A stretch of DNA of 9,727 bases from Thermoflexibacter sp. (GCA_025455345.1 JALOMS010000174.1:1-9727), one strand, 5' to 3'. Shown: positions 1 through 8,203, numbered from the stretch's first letter. The notes: generated from the sequence alone by a model not told the origin. Numbers and translations are program-made.

Positions 1-621
1 TGAAAAATCTTCTCTTACCTTAGTAGCTACATAATAATAGGTTATGCCTTTTTTTACATCTTTATCGTAGTAAATCATGCCTAATGCCTCTCCAATCTTG
101 GGATTAAACATACCCGCATAAAGGGCAAGATTGTCATCTCCTGACTTTATTTTTTCCATCAAATCGCCTCCTTGTGCTTTGGCATCTTCTACCAAACGTT
201 GATAGAGTTCTACACCCAAAGCATCTACTAAGCCCTTTGCATCAGTGGGTGCGGCAATTGGCTTGTCGTTCAATCGCTTGTAAGGTATTCTATTATAAAG
301 TTCTTTGATGTCTTTTTCTATATTTCCACTTGGTTCTTTGCCTGTTAATTTCCTAAACGCACTGACTACTTCCTGCTCTGACTTGTAATTACCAAATTCT
401 TTACGATAGATGTAATACCCTCTATATTTAGACGGATGGGTAGTTTCTGGATGTACGATATGTAGTTGAGCCACTATTGCCACTCCTCTTGGGGTAGTAT
501 GTGCGCTTGTGGACTTTTGTAGGTCTTTTAAATCTCCTTTGGACTGTGCCACCAAATTAAGTGCGTTGCCCAAAAAGCAAAATGCAAAACCAACGGTTAG
601 ATAAAATATTTTTATTTTCAT
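1..621 (-). CDS. Exported protein with FnIII-like strands, C-terminus outside window
   Basis: I translated this by hand from the ATG at 621 leftward; the frame stays open for 207 codons to the window edge. Residues 1-26 form a signal peptide (hydrophobic core IFYLTVGFAFCFL, ending NLVAQ), so the product is exported. Residues about 45-70 (VAIVAQLHIVH...GYYIYRKEFGNYK) and 115-125 (YKRLNDKPI), with the closing stretch IYYDKDVKKGITYYYVATKV at about 183-202, match the pattern of a fibronectin-type-III fold: a xGYYIYR strand, then LNxxPI, then the G-x-x-YYYVATxV strand. Between them lie about 60-100 mostly helical residues (EKDIKELYNRI, VDALGVELYQRLVEDAKAQ) that a normal FnIII domain lacks. The start lies 14 bases after the stop of the giant upstream gene, so the two are almost certainly co-transcribed. 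FnIII-like domains usually bind protein or carbohydrate. The family assignment is inference from strand pattern, and the precise role is unknown. Confidence 0.75.
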   Translation of the reverse strand, partial: MKIKIFYLTVGFAFCFLGNALNLVAQSKGDLKDLQKSTSAHTTPRGVAIVAQLHIVHPETTHPSKYRGYYIYRKEFGNYKSEQEVVSAFRKLTGKEPSGNIEKDIKELYNRIPYKRLNDKPIAAPTDAKGLVDALGVELYQRLVEDAKAQGGDLMEKIKSGDDNLALYAGMFNPKIGEALGMIYYDKDVKKGITYYYVATKVREDFS

Positions 622-635
622 GATTTTTAAAATTT

Positions 636-3600
636 TTAGTTAAATGAACCTTTCCATCCCCCTCTGTCATACTGAACACTGAAATTTGCACTGAAACAGC
701 CTTTTGCTCTTACACAACCCCCACAAATATATTGTACGCTTGGTAGCCACCACCTATTCTCTCCGCACCATCTTACCTCTCCGCATACATTATTGCAATC
801 TGTCCCACAACCACAGTCGCCTATCCATGCTTCTACATACAAGCGACCTCTACCCGACAAGGAAATATCTCGCCCACCACGAATCTTTATGCTTGCACTA
901 AATCCTGCGCCAGCATTGAAACCACCTGCCTGCCACGGACCCACACAAGCAATACCTGCCACACAGTATCTCCCTACCGTTAAATTTCCTCCAACTGAAG
1001 CATCTATTGATACAGAGGCATCTATGTCAAAATTTTCGTTGGCATACAGCCTCCCTTCAAAGTTAAACCCGTAGTTTCCCTTTAAAGGTCCGAAAGAGAA
1101 ATCATCACTTTTACCTACACCATAGTCAAATGCAAGCTCTAAATATCCTTTCTCATTACCAACCAAGAAGTAATTACTTTTTATATTTGCGCCTAACACA
1201 GTCATATCAGTATTACCCCATACTCTAAACTTGACCTTGCTTGCATTCTCAAAATTCACATACGCATTCATTTTGGCAATTGTGTATAAAGTAGGTTGTT
1301 TGTCATATACTACTTTTACTGTACCATCAAAACGCTTACGTACAAAATCTATGGAGAGTATTACTTCTGCAAACGGATGGTCTTTCACAACAAACTTTCC
1401 TTCGCCTTGTACAGTAAACTCATCTCCACCAAAAATAACTCGCACAGCCAAAGTAGCCGTAAAGCTGGGTTCGGGAGAAGCTACCTCTGTGGAAGGAATA
1501 AACTTACCTTTGATACCAATAAGCCACACATCTTCTTTTCTACCTATTTCACCTCCAAGTCCTGCTATTGCAACAGAACCTATAATAATAGGTCTGCCTG
1601 TTTCCACATAAAGACTAAAATAAAAATCTTCAACATTCATGTATTTAAAAGTGGTATTTAGGACAAAGTTGGCAGGTTTTCGTTCTATTTTGAGATTAAG
1701 TTTACCATCTACCACTCCCCCTTCTGGAAAAGCTACATCTCCCTCAAGGTTAAAACCAGAAGTCAAAGCTATTTTCACCCCCATTTTATTCACCTTGAAA
1801 TTTGCCTGCTCATTGAGCCAAGTAAGGCGCGCATCTAATTTACCCGTTACATTAGAAGGTTTTTTGGGGTCGGAACCAAAAGAAATTTTAATTTCTCCTG
1901 CAAACTCAAAATACTCTCCTGATGCACTACCAAGAGATAAGACCAATTTGTTAAGTACAACGTCAAGCCCTTTACCTTTACCTTTGATGCCACCTAATTT
2001 GATGCCTTCACTTTCTAAGGCGACTTTGATGCCACTACCTGCAGAAAGAGAAAAATATACTTGGGTAGCTTTATTGAAGTATTGCTCGAAAATATTAGCG
2101 GAAAAAATAATTTCAAGTGCGCCGTTTTTGTTGGTCTTGATACTTGTTTTACTTATTTTTGGGTCTATGCCAATAGGTATGCCTAAGAGGTCAAGTTTAG
2201 CTACCAAGTTTATTTTCTGGTCAGCTAATGCAACCCCTTTTTCCTTTCCCCCAAAGTTAGTTTCTGCATCAAGGTCTTTAGCTACAGTAACCCCGCCCAC
2301 AAACTCAGCTCCTACTATCTTAAGCCTATTTGTACTTTTATCAGTAGAGTTGCTTATTACCTCGAAAGTAGTAGCATTAGTCAAAAATTTGAACTTAGGA
2401 TTTGCCAACACAAGGTTTTTATCTCCCTTACTAATATCATATAGTACATCACCCTCTAAAGTATATAGGTGTTTTTGCTCGCGTGTTTCAGCTTTGATGG
2501 TGATGGCACCTTCAAAATTGGTTTCTCTCCATTCACCAGAGAGGAATGTAAAAGACGCTTTCCCATCTTTTACTGATGCTTTGGATACTGTCAATTTTGC
2601 ATTTAAGGTCGCAACTTGCTCGTTATTCAAAATACCATCTTTCAAATCCATATCTATCTCTAAAAACTGTGTACCTCCTTCACCTTTCAATTTTATATCT
2701 CCACTTGCTCCAGAAGAACGAATACCAAGTGGAAAAGCACTATTGGTGCTAACTTTAAATTCAGGAAGATAATATTTAGAGTTTTTTACACTTGCTTTTT
2801 CTATTTTACCCGCCCCTGTTAATACTCCTATCCCTCCCGTTTGATTGGTGGCTTGTAAAGCACCATTTACACTTACATATTGAAGTTTTACACTGTCAAT
2901 TCTGCCAGGTACATCATGTATCCTTACGATTAGGTTGCTGCCTAAATCATTATTGTTACTCAATGGCACGCCTTTGACATCTACTTTTAGGCTTTTGAAA
3001 TCAACCTTACCTGCATTGTTGGTAATCTCACTTCCTTGCGGAATTTCCAATGTACCATCTATCTCAAATTGGTTGTTCCCTACATCTTTTACTTTGGAAA
3101 CAGTTGCCTTAAATCCAAAAATATTTTCAGGATTGACAAAGTTTCTTTTCAAAGTAAAATTCTGATTATCAGTAGGATTAGTAACATCAAGTACATTACT
3201 TGTGAAGTTTTTCTTTTCTCCTTTCAGTTGCCATTTTTCTTGGAAAGGAACTTTTGGAATACTGTAATTACCCTCTTGGTCTGTAAAGGCAGAAAAGTTA
3301 GAGCCGTTAATTGATACAAAAACGCTATCAATGCCTGCACTTGTTTCTTTGTTGGTAATTTTTCCCCTAATCGTAATGGTTTTTTCTATCAAAGTGTAAG
3401 AGAAAGCAGTCTTGGAAACAAACCAATCTTTGTTCTCGATTTCTATATTTCTGTCTTCTGCGTCTTTGTTGGGGTGCGACCAAGAGAGCGTAAATTTCTT
3501 GCCTACCCAACTTGCATTGCCATAGATGAGTTTAGACCACTCCGCATTGCTTAGTTTTTCTTTGCCCACTTCCTTGCCGTCTGGGTCTTTCAGGGTAAAA

Positions 3601-6170
3601 CTTACACCTGTGAGCGGCGCACCACTTTCATCTACAAACTTTAAAACTATATTTCGCTTTATCTCCAAAAGTGTTTCCTCTAACTCCCAAGAAGGGCTAA
3701 TTTTAGCTGTAAAACTCACTTCTTTGGTTTCCCCTGCTTTGGAAAGCGTCAAGGATTTTTGGACAAAAATGGAAGTATTTTCTATCACAAACTTCCCTTG
3801 CTTGTCTGTGGTAACATTCTTACCTTCGCAAGTAACTGTAACCCCTTCAAATGCTTCCCCAAATTGGTTTTTGATAATGCCGCGCACTGTAATAGGTGGG
3901 TTCTTTTTTAGCACGATGTCAGCCACATACAAAGACTTAAACTCTGCGAATGTGCCTGTAACCGTTTCCAAGCTCCAGCCGTCTTTAAAAAAGACAATTT
4001 TGCCTAATTTGGGTATAGTAGGCACATCTTTGAGTGTATATTCACCATTGCCATCAGACATGACTGACTTATAGAGCGTACCGTTTGCCTCATAGACATC
4101 TACCTTTACTTTGCCCACTTTGTCGCCCAAGTTGTCAGTAATTGTTCCTACTAAAATACTGCTACGTTTGGACAGTTTGAGGTCTGCTTGTACCCTATCA
4201 CCACTTTTTTTCAAAAATACTGCTTTCCATGCTTCTGAATAGCCTTCTGCTTTGGCAAAAACTACATAGCTTTCATTTTCTAACCCAGCCTTGCCAATAG
4301 CTATGTCATTGATTTCGTAGCTACCATCACTACCAGTAGTTACTTCTAAAGAAAAAGGAATACTCACACCATCATACAAATAGTTTTCTATGCCACTTTG
4401 TGTGAAAACTGCTACCTTTGCCCCTACTACAGGCTGATTGGTATTGTTAATGGTGATTCTCCCTGCAACACTTGCCGTAAAAGGTTTAAGTATCACATCA
4501 GATTTGACAGTTTCCTCTGGTCTTACATTGATATTCTTGGAAGTAAACTGCTCATATTGTTCATCATTCACTTTTAGCACATAATCCCCCACCTCTGCTC
4601 TAAAACTAAATGCCCCAGAGGAGTTGGTAATGCCAGAAGCAACGGCTTTTTTCGTATCGCTTGCTTTGAATGCTTCTACTACTATCCCTGCAATGCCTCT
4701 TTTGGTTTGGGCATTGGTAACTATACCCTCAATACTCCCTGCTTTGGGGTCTAAGAACAAGGAAAAACCACTAACTACCTTGCTCCCTTGCGGCACACTG
4801 ATTTGTGCTTTTTCGGGCTTGCCATCAAAATAGCCCTTTGCTTTACCCAAAAGTGTAATGCTTTGCCCATCTTCCACGTCAAAGCTAAATTTACCTGCGA
4901 CATCAGTAATTACATCTATGGTCTTGCTTGCCTTTTCAGTATAAGGCTCATCTATTTGGCGCGTTTTGGTAACTGTGGTGGGGGGAGTCATATAATAGTA
5001 ACTGATGACTACATTAGATTGTCGTACTATGCTACTGGTAATTATCCTTCCTTGTTTTTGTAAGTTAAGCACCTCTACATCAGCCTTTGCCCTTGGAACC
5101 ATTTTGTTTTCATCTACACGCCTTCCAGATACTGTTTCCGTATAAGTTTCTGTTTTCTTCCTATACTTTATTTCTGTACCTGTATAATCAATCGTAACCG
5201 TAGCATTTGCTACCATCTTGTTTTTCAGTACATTGTCTTTTACTACACCAGAAAAACGTATTTTACCATTTTCAAGGGTTTTCTCTGCCAAAATAGCTTC
5301 TTCTTCTTTTTCTTTATCTGTCGTGCTTGCTTGTGGGATTTTAAAAATAAAAGGTGCGGCTTGTCCGTTGGGTTCGCCTATGGGCTTGTCGTCCTCGTCC
5401 AATGCCTGTACTGTCCACACATAAGCAAACCCTGCTTTGGGCAATTCATAAGAACTTTCCCAAATCCATTGTGTTTGGTTGCTAATGATTTCATCTACAT
5501 AAGGTACATTGGTACGAAAAGCGATTTCAGGGCTTTGCGTTCCTATAATCTCAAATACTTGCAAACGGTACTTCACCAAGCCCGCAGGTCTGGGTGAAAC
5601 CCCATTCCAGCGCAAAATAGGGCGTGAACCCAACTTTACTTCTGTATTATTGGCGGGAAACACCAAGATAGGTGCTTGATAACCAATTACTCTGATAAAC
5701 TTACAGATAGGGGCAGGCAACAAGGGCTGACCAGAAGTTACATCAATTATATTGACACAAATTTGATAATTGTCTTCGGGAATAAAGCCACTCTCAAACC
5801 TCTCTCTCAAACTTGCGTCATTCAGTCTGTAAGCATTGCCATATTGTGGCAAAACTTCTGATAAGTCCAATAAAGTGCTACCATTGTTAAACTGTTGGAG
5901 CGTCTGCTGGTCGTCAATGGTTTCTGCGATTACTGAGCCACTGCCATTGAGGAGTTGCACCCTCAATATGCCCTCTGTAATTTGCAAACGCGGGTTTACC
6001 ACTGTAACCAAAATGCGGTTTTTCCGAAATTGCCCCGTCCAGTCTGCGGTCTTGCTCGATGGCGCGCCTACAATATTCACTGTTGCCGTCAGTTGGGCGT
6101 GTGCCACAAGCGAGAGGAACAGTAGAATAAAGGCAAGAAAACAACTTTTTAGTAATTTATGATGAGTCAT
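636..6170 (-). CDS. Giant exported surface protein: TANFOR-like N-terminus, serial carboxypeptidase-regulatory-like domains, beta-rich C-half, Cys-rich tail
   Basis: The protein has 1844 residues from the ATG at 6170. I prefer this start to the in-frame GTG at 6212, because the ATG immediately precedes a clean signal peptide (MTHHKLLKSCFLAFILLFLS, ending LVAHAQ at residue 26) and the GTG lies inside a palindromic repeat. Residues about 27-280 resemble the TANFOR region of Bacteroidota: FIPEDNYQICVNIID, a C-x3-V link, APILVFPANN, PILRWNGVSP, YRLQVFEI, FAYVWTVQALD. Residues about 300-1005 hold roughly six carboxypeptidase-regulatory-like beta-sandwiches, recognisable by GxI/VxN...G..V.....T..xGxF/Y at about 302, 478, 565, 670, 758 and 928. 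From about 1013 to 1730 the chain is a long run of short amphipathic beta-strands with frequent Gly. The last 110 residues contain ten cysteines. The protein is probably surface-exposed or spans the envelope, and works with the barrel encoded upstream. I see no type IX sorting domain at the C-terminus. TANFOR and repeat assignments are from pattern; function is unknown. Confidence 0.88.
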   Translation of the reverse strand: MTHHKLLKSCFLAFILLFLSLVAHAQLTATVNIVGAPSSKTADWTGQFRKNRILVTVVNPRLQITEGILRVQLLNGSGSVIAETIDDQQTLQQFNNGSTLLDLSEVLPQYGNAYRLNDASLRERFESGFIPEDNYQICVNIIDVTSGQPLLPAPICKFIRVIGYQAPILVFPANNTEVKLGSRPILRWNGVSPRPAGLVKYRLQVFEIIGTQSPEIAFRTNVPYVDEIISNQTQWIWESSYELPKAGFAYVWTVQALDEDDKPIGEPNGQAAPFIFKIPQASTTDKEKEEEAILAEKTLENGKIRFSGVVKDNVLKNKMVANATVTIDYTGTEIKYRKKTETYTETVSGRRVDENKMVPRAKADVEVLNLQKQGRIITSSIVRQSNVVISYYYMTPPTTVTKTRQIDEPYTEKASKTIDVITDVAGKFSFDVEDGQSITLLGKAKGYFDGKPEKAQISVPQGSKVVSGFSLFLDPKAGSIEGIVTNAQTKRGIAGIVVEAFKASDTKKAVASGITNSSGAFSFRAEVGDYVLKVNDEQYEQFTSKNINVRPEETVKSDVILKPFTASVAGRITINNTNQPVVGAKVAVFTQSGIENYLYDGVSIPFSLEVTTGSDGSYEINDIAIGKAGLENESYVVFAKAEGYSEAWKAVFLKKSGDRVQADLKLSKRSSILVGTITDNLGDKVGKVKVDVYEANGTLYKSVMSDGNGEYTLKDVPTIPKLGKIVFFKDGWSLETVTGTFAEFKSLYVADIVLKKNPPITVRGIIKNQFGEAFEGVTVTCEGKNVTTDKQGKFVIENTSIFVQKSLTLSKAGETKEVSFTAKISPSWELEETLLEIKRNIVLKFVDESGAPLTGVSFTLKDPDGKEVGKEKLSNAEWSKLIYGNASWVGKKFTLSWSHPNKDAEDRNIEIENKDWFVSKTAFSYTLIEKTITIRGKITNKETSAGIDSVFVSINGSNFSAFTDQEGNYSIPKVPFQEKWQLKGEKKNFTSNVLDVTNPTDNQNFTLKRNFVNPENIFGFKATVSKVKDVGNNQFEIDGTLEIPQGSEITNNAGKVDFKSLKVDVKGVPLSNNNDLGSNLIVRIHDVPGRIDSVKLQYVSVNGALQATNQTGGIGVLTGAGKIEKASVKNSKYYLPEFKVSTNSAFPLGIRSSGASGDIKLKGEGGTQFLEIDMDLKDGILNNEQVATLNAKLTVSKASVKDGKASFTFLSGEWRETNFEGAITIKAETREQKHLYTLEGDVLYDISKGDKNLVLANPKFKFLTNATTFEVISNSTDKSTNRLKIVGAEFVGGVTVAKDLDAETNFGGKEKGVALADQKINLVAKLDLLGIPIGIDPKISKTSIKTNKNGALEIIFSANIFEQYFNKATQVYFSLSAGSGIKVALESEGIKLGGIKGKGKGLDVVLNKLVLSLGSASGEYFEFAGEIKISFGSDPKKPSNVTGKLDARLTWLNEQANFKVNKMGVKIALTSGFNLEGDVAFPEGGVVDGKLNLKIERKPANFVLNTTFKYMNVEDFYFSLYVETGRPIIIGSVAIAGLGGEIGRKEDVWLIGIKGKFIPSTEVASPEPSFTATLAVRVIFGGDEFTVQGEGKFVVKDHPFAEVILSIDFVRKRFDGTVKVVYDKQPTLYTIAKMNAYVNFENASKVKFRVWGNTDMTVLGANIKSNYFLVGNEKGYLELAFDYGVGKSDDFSFGPLKGNYGFNFEGRLYANENFDIDASVSIDASVGGNLTVGRYCVAGIACVGPWQAGGFNAGAGFSASIKIRGGRDISLSGRGRLYVEAWIGDCGCGTDCNNVCGEVRWCGENRWWLPSVQYICGGCVRAKGCFSANFSVQYDRGGWKGSFN

Positions 6171-6198
6171 ATTTGTTGTATTTTCGTATTTGTTGTAT
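6171..6198 (-). repeat. Two exact 11-base direct repeats before the giant gene's ATG
   Basis: Read on the minus strand, ATACAACAAAT occurs twice without a mismatch, at 6198-6188 and 6181-6171, with six bases between them. The second copy abuts the ATG at 6170. There is no Shine-Dalgarno sequence, which is normal for Bacteroidota, whose translation starts tend to be A-rich. The pair may serve as an A-rich unstructured ribosome entry stretch or may be a slippage or duplication product. If the GTG at 6212 were the start, the repeats would be coded as an N-rich peptide before the signal peptide, which is implausible. Confidence 0.6.
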
Positions 6199-6207
6199 TG
6201 ATGTTTT

Positions 6208-6264
6208 ACCACTAAGGCACAAAGGTTTTTGATGATAATTTTAGTGTCTATGTGTCTTAGTGGT
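6208..6264. repeat. REP-like inverted repeat between the barrel and giant-protein genes
   Basis: The left arm ACCACTAAGGCACA (6208-6221) and right arm TGTGTCTTAGTGGT (6251-6264) are complementary at 13 of 14 positions, the odd pair being a G-U wobble in plus-strand RNA. The arms enclose 29 bases. Inside the loop, TTAGTGTCTA (6241-6250) partly repeats the right arm, giving a TTAGTGTCT / TGTGTCTTAGTG doublet. Intergenic palindromes of the ACCACTAAGGCACAAAG type are, from memory, scattered through many Bacteroidota genomes, which would make this a REP/MITE-like element and not a gene-specific operator. In the operon transcript (minus strand) the hairpin carries one A-C mismatch. It could affect mRNA stability or processing between the two genes. 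No T-run follows, so it is not a typical intrinsic terminator. Confidence 0.65.
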
Positions 6265-6280
6265 TTATTTATTTAAACCT

Positions 6281-7969
6281 TTATTTAATGGTGTAATTCA
6301 AAGAAGTGCTTAATAAACTCTCTTGGAAACGAACCCCAGGTCGCTCCGTCCCAAACCTAAACAGGTTGATAGAACCGTTCATACCAAAGGTCAATTTCTT
6401 CAACACATTGTACTTGTACGTGATTTGCGTCATCACTTGGCGCGATGGGTCTAACTTGTCCACACTGTTTTCCATCAAGGTCAATTTTAACCCACTGCTC
6501 ATCTTTTTTTCCATGAATTGGTAGCTTACCCCCGCCGTTGCCGACCTCATTCGCATTTCTTGCGTGGGCAACTTGTTGGTAAACTGCATGACCGTAAAAT
6601 CTATATTGAGTGGCTTTTGGTTGAAAGTCAAAATGTAACTTCCTAAGTACGTATTGGAATTATTGCTGTTCTCTCTGCCTGTAATGAGATTATAATCATT
6701 GAAAATATCAAAAGAAGCAGAACCTGTAATCACGTGTGTATATTTGTCCGTAGGTATGGAATACGTAGGCGTAAAATTGATAGATTGGTTTACGTTTTCT
6801 ACTCTTAATGTGTCGTTCCTCACCGTACTTCTAAACCCAAAATTGTTGTAAGAAGCGGCTAAGGATAACTTTTCCGTTGCTTGCCAATTCACGTTCAACA
6901 TTCCCGTCAATTGCGTAGTTTTCGAACCTTTCAACTCCGATACATTGTTCACTCTCTGCCCAATAGCTCCTGAAATTGCCACTTTGCCCCCCATCAAATT
7001 CACTCTTGGCTCAAAGCGGTAGTTGATTTGGTCGGGTTGCAAAAATGGATAACCCAAAGAGCGGAAGCCTTCGGTCATGTAATCCACATAAATACGGCTG
7101 GAAAAATTTTTCCCTTGCTGGTTAATGGAGAGCTTTGCGGCTGTGCCTAAACGACTGGATACATTGATAGGAAGCATACTGCGAATCAGTCCGCCGCTAC
7201 CCCCCTCAAATTGGTTGGCAAGGGTATTGTCTGTGAAGCCAGAACGCGCCGCCTCCCCTTCTACGGAATACTGGTCATTGATTTTCCAACGTCCACTCAC
7301 TGAAAGTACAATGTTATCACTTGGGGGAATTGCTCCCAACACTTCTGGCACAGAGCGCACAATGTCTGTTACTTTCATCATGGCAAAGTGTAGGTGAGTG
7401 CCATTGTCCTCACCATAGCCTACTTTGCCCGTATAAACCCTGCGTGTGTATGCTCCTTGTACGCCCAAGGGCAAATTTTGCGATACGGGAATTTGTCCGT
7501 TCCCTGCGTGGAAGGCAACTCGCCATTTCTTGTTAAACAATGCGTCCAAACCTGCGCCAAACACCCGAATATCCCCAGAAGTATAGGAAGTAAACTTAGG
7601 AACATAAGTCCCAAGGGTAACTTTCCCAAACTTGAAAGTAGGCGCAAAACCCACCGAGTTTACAGGATTGACAATGAAATCTATCAGGTTTTGGTCGGTT
7701 GGAATGGGCGTATTGATGTTTCTTTGGTTATTGGAAAGCATGACCGAAAAAGGGATGTTTATCCCCTTGACCCCTATGCTCCCAGAACCCATGAAGCGAA
7801 ACATCTCATCGGGTCTTCGTGGGCGCACCTCCCCGCCTGTGGCGTTCATGCGGTAGAAATCTCCTGTTACTCCCAACTGACCTGAATAGGTAAACCCAGG
7901 TGTTTGGGCAGAGAGTTTCAAAGTGAATAGGAGGAATACAATAAGAAAAACTGGTACTTTGATATTCAT
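6281..7969 (-). CDS. Outer-membrane beta-barrel protein, first gene of the operon
   Basis: The protein has 562 residues. Residues 1-22 are a signal peptide (MNIKVPVFLIVFLLFTLKLS then AQ). The rest is a steady succession of 8-12-residue amphipathic strands separated by short turns rich in Asn, Asp and Gly, with few cysteines and aromatic girdle-like positions: for example FTYSGQLGVTGDFYRMN near the N-terminus, then FKFGKVTLGTYVPKFTSY, WRVAFHAGNGQ and TKLSINQQGKNFSSRIYVDY in the first half, and LSLAASYNNFGFR and LTFGMNGSINLFRFG toward the end. This pattern and the length fit a large outer-membrane barrel. I see no TonB box or plug domain, so it is not an evident TonB-dependent receptor. It is followed after 110 bases by the giant exported protein, so a role in anchoring or exporting that protein is plausible but is inference. 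The ATG at 7969 directly precedes the signal peptide, and no in-frame upstream alternative is needed. Family name unknown. Confidence 0.85.
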   Translation of the reverse strand: MNIKVPVFLIVFLLFTLKLSAQTPGFTYSGQLGVTGDFYRMNATGGEVRPRRPDEMFRFMGSGSIGVKGINIPFSVMLSNNQRNINTPIPTDQNLIDFIVNPVNSVGFAPTFKFGKVTLGTYVPKFTSYTSGDIRVFGAGLDALFNKKWRVAFHAGNGQIPVSQNLPLGVQGAYTRRVYTGKVGYGEDNGTHLHFAMMKVTDIVRSVPEVLGAIPPSDNIVLSVSGRWKINDQYSVEGEAARSGFTDNTLANQFEGGSGGLIRSMLPINVSSRLGTAAKLSINQQGKNFSSRIYVDYMTEGFRSLGYPFLQPDQINYRFEPRVNLMGGKVAISGAIGQRVNNVSELKGSKTTQLTGMLNVNWQATEKLSLAASYNNFGFRSTVRNDTLRVENVNQSINFTPTYSIPTDKYTHVITGSASFDIFNDYNLITGRENSNNSNTYLGSYILTFNQKPLNIDFTVMQFTNKLPTQEMRMRSATAGVSYQFMEKKMSSGLKLTLMENSVDKLDPSRQVMTQITYKYNVLKKLTFGMNGSINLFRFGTERPGVRFQESLLSTSLNYTIK

Positions 7970-8071
7970 GTTTATTTGTTTAGTGGATGCAAGTTTTCTT
8001 AAAAAGTTAAAAGTGATTAATCTCTTATGTCCAATTTTTCAACAAAGTAAAAGACTTTTAAGGAAGAGGTA

Positions 8072-8110
8072 AATGATGAAAATCATTACTGAAAAATGAT
8101 TTTTATCATT
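8072..8110. promoter_or_regulatory. Two tandem TGAT-N4-ATCA palindromes, possible CRP/FNR-type operators
   Basis: AATGAT-GAAA-ATCATT (8072-8087) and AATGAT-TTTT-ATCATT (8095-8110) are both perfect 6+6 palindromes with the same arms and a four-base spacer. Their centres are 23 bases apart, about two helical turns, so the two would face the same side of the DNA. The core TGAT-N4-ATCA has the geometry of FNR-class sites (TTGAT-N4-ATCAA), differing in the outermost base. A Fur-like reading is less good because Fur palindromes have a shorter centre. The pair lies 103-141 bases upstream of the barrel gene's ATG and 161-199 upstream of the DUF433-like ORF, so either could be controlled. The palindromes are directly visible; the regulator class is inference. 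Confidence 0.5.
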
Positions 8111-8166
8111 CTTGCTATTTTTTCAAAACTATTTACATTTTGTTTCGCTTTTTCGTTATACTCATT

Positions 8167-8193
8167 TGTCAGACACCTCAAGGGTGTATGATA
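8167..8193. repeat. Imperfect 27-base hairpin in the intergenic region
   Basis: Arms TGTCAGACACC (8167-8177) and GGTGTATGATA (8183-8193) pair over 11 positions with one G-A mismatch and one G-U wobble, around the five-base loop TCAAG. The sequence AAGTTTTT follows. It could be a weak terminator-like structure or a REP-type palindrome, but no plus-strand gene ends just before it, so a terminator role is unlikely unless an upstream small RNA exists. Confidence 0.45.
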
Positions 8194-8203
8194 AGTTTTT
8201 GAC

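Noticed and set aside
1639..2772. Plus-strand open frame of 377 codons
   Set aside because: It is wholly antisense to the giant gene, Ser/Pro/Leu-rich as expected of a shadow, and shows no recognisable domain.
6171..6212. Upstream in-frame GTG start (6212) giving a 1858-residue protein
   Set aside because: The GTG lies in the left arm of the palindrome, and the extra 14 residues come from direct-repeat DNA and would precede the signal peptide. The ATG at 6170 is better.
7394..7885. Plus-strand open frame of 163 codons
   Set aside because: It lies antisense to the beta-barrel gene and has no domain or plausible start context.
8072..8110. CRISPR repeats or Fur box
   Set aside because: There are only two short units with no spacer-repeat pattern, and the four-base spacer does not suit the Fur palindrome.
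8124..8131. TAGTTTTG on the minus strand as a -7 promoter element for the operon
   Set aside because: The match to TAnnTTTG is perfect, but there is no TTTG 17-23 bases upstream and the distance to the ATG is long, so I do not call a promoter.
8167..8200. Rho-independent terminator (hairpin followed by AAGTTTTT)
   Set aside because: No plus-strand gene ends upstream, and the T-run is short and interrupted.
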